A DNA stretch of 64,000 nucleotides from NCBI GenBank assembly GCA_964573295.1, contig CAZNJE010000020.1, forward strand, positions 1 to 64,000, given 5' to 3'. The position numbers were made by a program, and so were the translations under genes. Origin of the DNA: CAYQJL01 sp964573295. GTDB lineage: Bacteria; Eisenbacteria; RBG-16-71-46; CAIMUX01; WJJG01. Of this stretch, positions 60,023-64,000 are shown one piece after another. The notes beneath the pieces are model-generated. The model ran no database searches. It saw only the letters and a list, made by a program, of their open reading frames with translations, and was not told the DNA's origin. Each line of letters begins with the position of its first letter. Within the stretch, counting starts at the first letter, position 1.

Positions 60023-61633
60023 TCACTCCTCGCTGACAGGCTGCGAGGCATGAGCGTCGTGCAATGGCCGGCCCAGAAGCCTCTCGAGATGTGCCAGCGA
60101 TTGGCCTCGATCGGCTCGGGCGCGGGCCAGTTCCAGTTCTAGTGCCAGTTGCGCCTGCTGCGCGTCGATCACCTCCACATAGCTCACCCGCCCTCCGGAG
60201 TAGTCGCGTACGGTCACGTCAGTGGCCTGCTCGGCCAGAGGTAGCAGCGAGGATTCGAAGAGCTCGATCGAGCGCTGCTGGGTGCGCAAGCGATTGCGCG
60301 CCTCCTCGATCTCGGCGGATAGGCGGTTGGTTTCATCCTGCCACTGGAGCTGCCGTGCCCGACGCTGGGCGCGAGCCTTCTCGCGCGCTGCCCGGTGCTG
60401 CCCCCACCAGAGCGGCAGCTCCATCGAAACCGATAGCAACCAGGGATCCTTGCCGCTGTCCGGCATGGTCGGGTCGAGCGCATCCCCGGTCGCCAGGTAC
60501 TGCACGCCCACGGTCAAATCCGGGTAGGTGCGCTTCTCGGCCAGCCGCACGAGCGCCTCCGACTCGCGCTCGAGCGCCGCGATCTGCTCGAGGGCCGGAT
60601 TGGCCTCGGGTGTCACCGAGCTGAGGGCTTTCAGAAGCGCGGGGTAATCGACGGGAGGCAGCGGAAAGGCCGAACGGACAGAGGCATCTGCGTCGCCACG
60701 GTTGCCCTCAGCGCCCCGATTGTCTCCGCCAGCACCGTCGCCCCCAAGGCCTCCGTCTTCGTCGCCCCCAAGGCCTCCGTCTTCGTCGCCCCCGCCCGGC
60801 GGTATGCCCGTGGCGACGACGACTCCGCCCAGCAACGCGTTCATCCGGGCCCGGTGGGAATCCCACTCATCCCAGCGTTGATCGACCGCGTCCTCGAGCT
60901 CCTGCGAGCGCATCTGCAGCCGCAGCAGCGCGGCCTGCGATCCGCGTCCGGTGGTGTAGCGGGTTCGGGCCACCTCCACCAGCTGATCGAGAAGGGCGAC
61001 CTGACGGTTGATCACATCGATGGCCGTCGCGGTGAAATGGAGGTCGTAGTAGGTGCGTTTCACGTCGTGAAAGAGCCTCTGGCGCGAGGCGTCTTCCTGA
61101 GCGACCGTCTTCTCAGCCCGCGCCTCGGACGCCGATCGCGCCGCGCCCAGTGAACCGAACCACGGAATCCGCTGCGCGAGACTGGCGCGGTATTCCTGCG
61201 GCCCAACGCGGGTCTCGAGTGTCTCGATGAAGTGCGCGTAGCTCACCTGCGGCTCGGGCCAGGCACCCGAGACGGCCGGCTCCTGTTGGGCGGCAAGACT
61301 GAGCTGCTTGGCCGCCGCGATCCCGGGATTGTGAAGCTCGGCCGCATGCAGGTAGGACGGCAGCGGAGACGAGGAGTCCCGCTCCCCGGAACGCTCGATC
61401 GCTTCTTGTTGCGCGGCGACGATTCCACCCGCGACGATTCCACCTGCAGGGACTCCCCCTGCCGGGATTCCGCCTGCAGGGACTTCGCCTGCGGGGACTC
61501 CACCGGCAGGGACTCCACCGGCCGCCCCGATCACGAACAGCCCAACCAGCCATCCGCCGGTGCGCGCGAGGGCCCTCCCGCGCGCTGCCCACGCGCGATC
61601 CAGACCATCAGGCTGTGGGGGACGAGCGTTCAT
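60023..61633 (-). CDS. TolC/CusC-family outer-membrane efflux protein
   Basis: A 536-residue outer-membrane channel component of the copper efflux system. The N-terminal export signal (about 20-45) runs into a low-complexity stretch of VPAGG units (15-bp repeat, about 61420-61515). Two outer-membrane-efflux repeats follow, recognisable by SYLHAAELHNPGIAAAKQL, YYDLHFTATAIDV, and SYVEVIDAQQAQLALELELA. A Gly/Asp-rich insertion of GDEDGGLG units (27-bp repeat near 60740-60790) sits between them. No lipobox is seen, unlike E. coli CusC. The ATG at 61633 overlaps the receiver-domain stop as ATGA, tying pump and regulator translation together. Confidence 0.88.
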   Translation of the reverse strand: MNARPPQPDGLDRAWAARGRALARTGGWLVGLFVIGAAGGVPAGGVPAGEVPAGGIPAGGVPAGGIVAGGIVAAQQEAIERSGERDSSSPLPSYLHAAELHNPGIAAAKQLSLAAQQEPAVSGAWPEPQVSYAHFIETLETRVGPQEYRASLAQRIPWFGSLGAARSASEARAEKTVAQEDASRQRLFHDVKRTYYDLHFTATAIDVINRQVALLDQLVEVARTRYTTGRGSQAALLRLQMRSQELEDAVDQRWDEWDSHRARMNALLGGVVVATGIPPGGGDEDGGLGGDEDGGLGGDGAGGDNRGAEGNRGDADASVRSAFPLPPVDYPALLKALSSVTPEANPALEQIAALERESEALVRLAEKRTYPDLTVGVQYLATGDALDPTMPDSGKDPWLLSVSMELPLWWGQHRAAREKARAQRRARQLQWQDETNRLSAEIEEARNRLRTQQRSIELFESSLLPLAEQATDVTVRDYSGGRVSYVEVIDAQQAQLALELELARARADRGQSLAHLERLLGRPLHDAHASQPVSEE

Positions 61634-62037
61634 AGGTCTCTTTTCCTCCGACCGGTGACCGCCTCTTCTTCTCGAAGACTGCGGACACCGGCCTCGATCC
61701 AGGCCTGCAACCCTGGCAGGTCCACCGGTTTGCACAGCACCCGGGTCACACCGAGTGCCGCCAGGTCTACCGCGAGCAGTTCCTCGGCATGGCCGGTAAT
61801 CATGGCGATGGTGCAGCCGGCCCCCAGCCGCGGCCGAACGGCACGGATCAGATCGATGCCGCTTAGACGCGGCATTCGGTAGTCGATCAGCAGGAGTTCG
61901 GGGGAAGGCCCGTCGCCCAGCGCGACCTCCGCGACCACCGGATCGTCGTAGCAGGTGACCTGGTGGCCCCGCGCACTGAGCACAATCTCGAGGCTCCGCA
62001 GAAACGGAACATCGTTGTCGACGATGACGATTCTCAC
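61630..62037 (-). CDS. stand-alone response-regulator receiver domain
   Basis: A 135-residue CheY-like domain with no output domain. Acidic pocket residues lie in IVDNDV, the phospho-acceptor is Asp52 in LLIDYRMP, a Thr lies in MITGHA and the conserved Lys in VLCKPVD. It is encoded directly ahead of, and overlapping, the TolC-like gene, and downstream of an NtrC-type regulator. It may be a phosphate sink or a competitor for the partial sensor kinase at the window edge. The start ATG is preceded by GGAGGATCGGCC. Confidence 0.87.
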   Translation of the reverse strand: MRIVIVDNDVPFLRSLEIVLSARGHQVTCYDDPVVAEVALGDGPSPELLLIDYRMPRLSGIDLIRAVRPRLGAGCTIAMITGHAEELLAVDLAALGVTRVLCKPVDLPGLQAWIEAGVRSLREEEAVTGRRKRDL

Positions 62038-62326
62038 GGCCGATCCTCCTGCATACTTCTGGGTCTTGGCCCGCGAGCTCGGCGTGCCGGCTCTGGCCCG
62101 TGAACTCAGTGCCTGCGGGCTCCTGGACGGCGGGCTCCCGGCCCGCGAGTTCCTGGCCTCCGAGGATGCAGAAGACGTTCCACCACTTGCATGAAGTTGA
62201 TAATTATCTGGGGTACAACTGTTTACACAGGAAAACTCGAATCGACCTAAAGCAAAGGCTCATCAGAATCTGGGGAGCGAGACGCCAGTCTCGAGCGACC
62301 AGCCGTCAGAATCTGGCGAGTCGGTC
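62038..62326. promoter_or_regulatory. control region of the efflux operon: AT-rich island and palindrome between direct repeats
   Basis: An unusually AT-rich patch at 62188-62265 contrasts with the surroundings and is the likely promoter region for the receiver-tolC-YHS-cusBA genes, although I cannot place convincing -35/-10 or -24/-12 boxes. At 62278-62293, CGAGAC-GCCA-GTCTCG is a perfect 6-bp inverted repeat. It is flanked by two direct copies of TCAGAATCTGG (62263-62273 and 62305-62315). This could be the binding site of the NtrC-type regulator or the terminator of its gene. Confidence 0.45.
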
Positions 62327-63853
62327 TCAATCCCGCAGGCCGTAGTCCAAAAGCTTCTTGCGCAGCGTGGTGGGAGAGATCTCGAGAATGCGGGCGGTGT
62401 GGGTCACGTTGCCGCCGGTGGCGGCGAAGACCCGCGCGAGGTGGCGACGCTCAGCCTCGGCCAGAGAAAAAAGCGGTGCGCTGTCGGCGCCGGTCCCTCT
62501 CTCGTCGAGCAATCCGGGCGGGGCAGGGTTCTCACGCGCGGAGCCGGGCAGGGAGGCCGCCTCCGGCTCTGGAGCCGCCTCCGGCTCTGGAGCCGCCTCC
62601 GGCTCTGGAGCCGCCTCCGACTCTGGAGCCGCCTCCGGCCTTGGAACCGTCTCCGTGCCGCCGGGCCGAATTGCCCCACTCGCATTCAGGAGCGGCCGCA
62701 GGTCCTCGGCCGTCAGCACCCCGCCAGGCGAGACGGTGACGGCCTTCGCGAGGACGTTCTCGAGCTCGCGGACGTTGCCCGGCCAGGGGTGATCGAGCAA
62801 CGCTTGCCGCGCGTCGCTGCTCAGTCCGATCACCCGCCGGTTCAGGCGGCGAGCCAGACGCCCCAGGAAATGCTCGGCGAGCAGAAGGACGTCCTCGCCG
62901 CGCTCGCGCAGCGGCGGCACATGCAGCTGCGCGACCGCAATCCGGAAGAAGAGATCCTGGCGGAAACGACCGTCGCGCACCCGGGCCTCCAGGTCCTGGT
63001 GGGTGGCCGCCAGGACGCGCGCGCGCATCGACAAGCTTTCGATCCCGCCCACACGCTCGAACTCGCGCTCCTGCAGCACCCGCAGCAGCTTGCCCTGCAA
63101 CTCCAGGGGCAGATCGCCGATCTCGTCGAGGAAGAGCGTGCCGTCGCCGGCGACCTCGAGCTTGCCGCGCTTGCGCCCAACCGCACCGGTGAAGGCCCCC
63201 TTCTCGTGCCCGAACAGCTCGCTCTCGGGCAGGGTGGTCACGATCGCCGAGCAGTTGATGGCCACGAAGGGTCGTCCCGGCGTCGAAGCCTCGTGAAGCG
63301 CGCGGGCCACCAGCTCCTTTCCGGTGCCGCTCTCGCCCGTGACGAGCACGGTGTCGCGATGTCTGGCCAGACGGCCGATCTGCTTGATGACCTCCAGCAC
63401 CGCGCGGCTGCGACCGATGATCTCGCCCGCGGGCAGCTCCTCGGCCGAAGGCGCCAGCGTCTGACCGCCCCGTCGCGCGGCCTCCTCGAGCCGGCGAAAC
63501 CGCTGGCTCTTCTCGAGGGCCAAGAGGATCTCTCCGGTCTCAAACGGCTTGCGCAGGTAATCGAACGCACCCTCGCGCATCGCTTCGATGGCGGCCTTCA
63601 TATCCTGTGTGCCGGTAATGAGGACGACCGGAACCTGCGGCAGATCCTTCCTCAGCGCAGACAACACGTCCAGGCCGCTCATGTCGGGCAGCTTGAGGTC
63701 GAGCAGGATGAGGTCGGGGCGGACCTGCCGGCACAGCGCGAGCCCATCTTGGCCCGTGTAACCCGGGTGCACCTCGTGCCCTTGCGCCTCGATCTGAAGC
63801 TGGACCGACCGGCAGAGGGCGCGGTCGTCGTCGATCATCACAATCCGGCTCAT
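62327..63853 (-). CDS. sigma-54-dependent two-component response regulator (NtrC/ZraR type)
   Basis: A 508-residue activator of sigma-54 RNA polymerase. It has a receiver domain (phospho-acceptor Asp52, LLDLKLPDMSG), an AAA+ domain with Walker A GESGTGKE, the sigma-54 contact loop GAFTGA, Walker B GTLFLDEIG and the arginine-finger region, and a C-terminal Fis-type HTH (GGNVTHTARILEISPTTLRKKL). Between AAA+ and HTH lies a linker of repeated PEAAPE units encoded by an 18-bp repeat (about 62570-62640). It is probably phosphorylated by the kinase encoded just upstream (ATGA overlap at 63850-63853) and activates the adjacent metal efflux genes, as ZraSR and CusRS-like systems do. Confidence 0.93.
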   Translation of the reverse strand: MSRIVMIDDDRALCRSVQLQIEAQGHEVHPGYTGQDGLALCRQVRPDLILLDLKLPDMSGLDVLSALRKDLPQVPVVLITGTQDMKAAIEAMREGAFDYLRKPFETGEILLALEKSQRFRRLEEAARRGGQTLAPSAEELPAGEIIGRSRAVLEVIKQIGRLARHRDTVLVTGESGTGKELVARALHEASTPGRPFVAINCSAIVTTLPESELFGHEKGAFTGAVGRKRGKLEVAGDGTLFLDEIGDLPLELQGKLLRVLQEREFERVGGIESLSMRARVLAATHQDLEARVRDGRFRQDLFFRIAVAQLHVPPLRERGEDVLLLAEHFLGRLARRLNRRVIGLSSDARQALLDHPWPGNVRELENVLAKAVTVSPGGVLTAEDLRPLLNASGAIRPGGTETVPRPEAAPESEAAPEPEAAPEPEAAPEPEAASLPGSARENPAPPGLLDERGTGADSAPLFSLAEAERRHLARVFAATGGNVTHTARILEISPTTLRKKLLDYGLRD

Positions 63854-64000
63854 GGCGAGCTCGCCTCCTCCGCTTCAGGCTCGGGCGGACGCACCTGCGG
63901 CAGGCTCAAGACGAAGCGCGCCCCACCTTCAGGCCGGTTCTCGGCTCGCGCGCCACCGGCATGGTGATCCAGGACCTTCTTGACCGTCGCCAGCCCCAGA
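63850..64000 (-). CDS. sensor histidine kinase, C-terminal fragment (cut by the window)
   Basis: Only the last 49 codons are present. The translation LGLATVKKVLDHHAGGARAE, then GGARFVLSLP, is the end of a HATPase_c domain (G2 box and final strands). The stop TGA overlaps the ATG of the NtrC-type regulator, so the two form a two-component pair. Sensor and membrane domains lie outside the window. Confidence 0.85.
   Translation of the reverse strand, partial: LGLATVKKVLDHHAGGARAENRPEGGARFVLSLPQVRPPEPEAEEASSP

Noticed and set aside
62038..62326. Sigma-54 (-24/-12) promoter for the efflux operon
   Set aside because: I searched for TGGC-N8-TTGC-like pairs on the minus strand and found none with both dinucleotides at the right spacing; left as an unassigned control region.
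1..64000. Prophage, integrase, transposase or insertion-sequence remnants
   Set aside because: No such genes, terminal inverted repeats or att-like duplications next to the tRNA were recognised.

Overview
This is a GC-rich bacterial chromosome segment with no phage, integrase or insertion-sequence genes. It looks like a Gram-negative, didermic member of the FCB side of the tree, of the kind found in Krumholzibacteriota or Eisenbacteria. The supporting signs are a Tol-Pal/TonB envelope cluster, several secreted proteins ending in a FlgD/T9SS-like sorting domain, SpoVG and DivIVA in a didermic context, and CusA/CusB of the long FCB-like type. The phylum assignment is inference from gene content, not from a marker-gene tree.

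Layout: 1-65, end of a tRNA-Val. 115-6748, a tightly packed minus-strand housekeeping run (divIVA-pnp-lspA-rluD-STAS, then RsbW-like kinase-ruvX-mltG and a small membrane protein), with 4-bp ATGA/GTGA overlaps in the first part. 7055-8107, fructose-1,6-bisphosphatase. 8543-11167, a secreted gluzincin metallopeptidase. 11468-14081, spoVG, a cupin and an MFS transporter. 14231-16542, the threonine-to-glycine pair kbl-tdh. 16687-25311 (minus), a POT transporter, then cpoB-pal-tolB-tonB and, upstream of these, a coupled pair of an ABC-class ATPase and a Cas4/AddB-like Fe-S nuclease. 25668-30913, an HD-domain protein, a fused LeuC-LeuD hydro-lyase and a degenerate sulfatase-TPR protein. 31078-37905, a thioredoxin-fold lipoprotein with an in-frame UGA, metG, era and a secreted M1 aminopeptidase. 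38018-47810, secreted beta-helix proteins, a patatin-barrel (type Vd-like) protein and a secreted protein with a second in-frame UGA. 47976-51286, a nitrosative-stress module (ferredoxin-like protein, Hcp, Crp/Fnr regulator) preceded by a large palindrome. 51272-64000 (minus), a copper/silver efflux island: sensor kinase (partial), NtrC-type regulator, lone receiver, TolC-like channel, YHS protein, CusB, CusA and a permease-HMA fusion.

The most unusual signal is two genes interrupted by a single in-frame TGA (31405-31407 and 46143-46145). In both, good coding sequence continues for 108 or 554 more codons, and a compact stem-loop lies just downstream at the distance and with the loop guanine expected of a bacterial SECIS element. 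The first is the stronger case, because the UGA falls at the active-site region of a thioredoxin fold in a lipoprotein. If confirmed, these would be selenoproteins of architectures I do not recognise. UGA clearly serves as an ordinary stop in many other genes here.

A second theme is an exceptional number of short tandem repeats (9-44 bp units), both between genes and inside coding sequences. In coding copies the unit is a multiple of three, giving repeats such as SEGV in CusB, THNG in CusA, VPAGG in the TolC homologue and DPQP in the patatin protein. Positions are by eye; gene starts were chosen from Shine-Dalgarno spacing, overlaps and family length.
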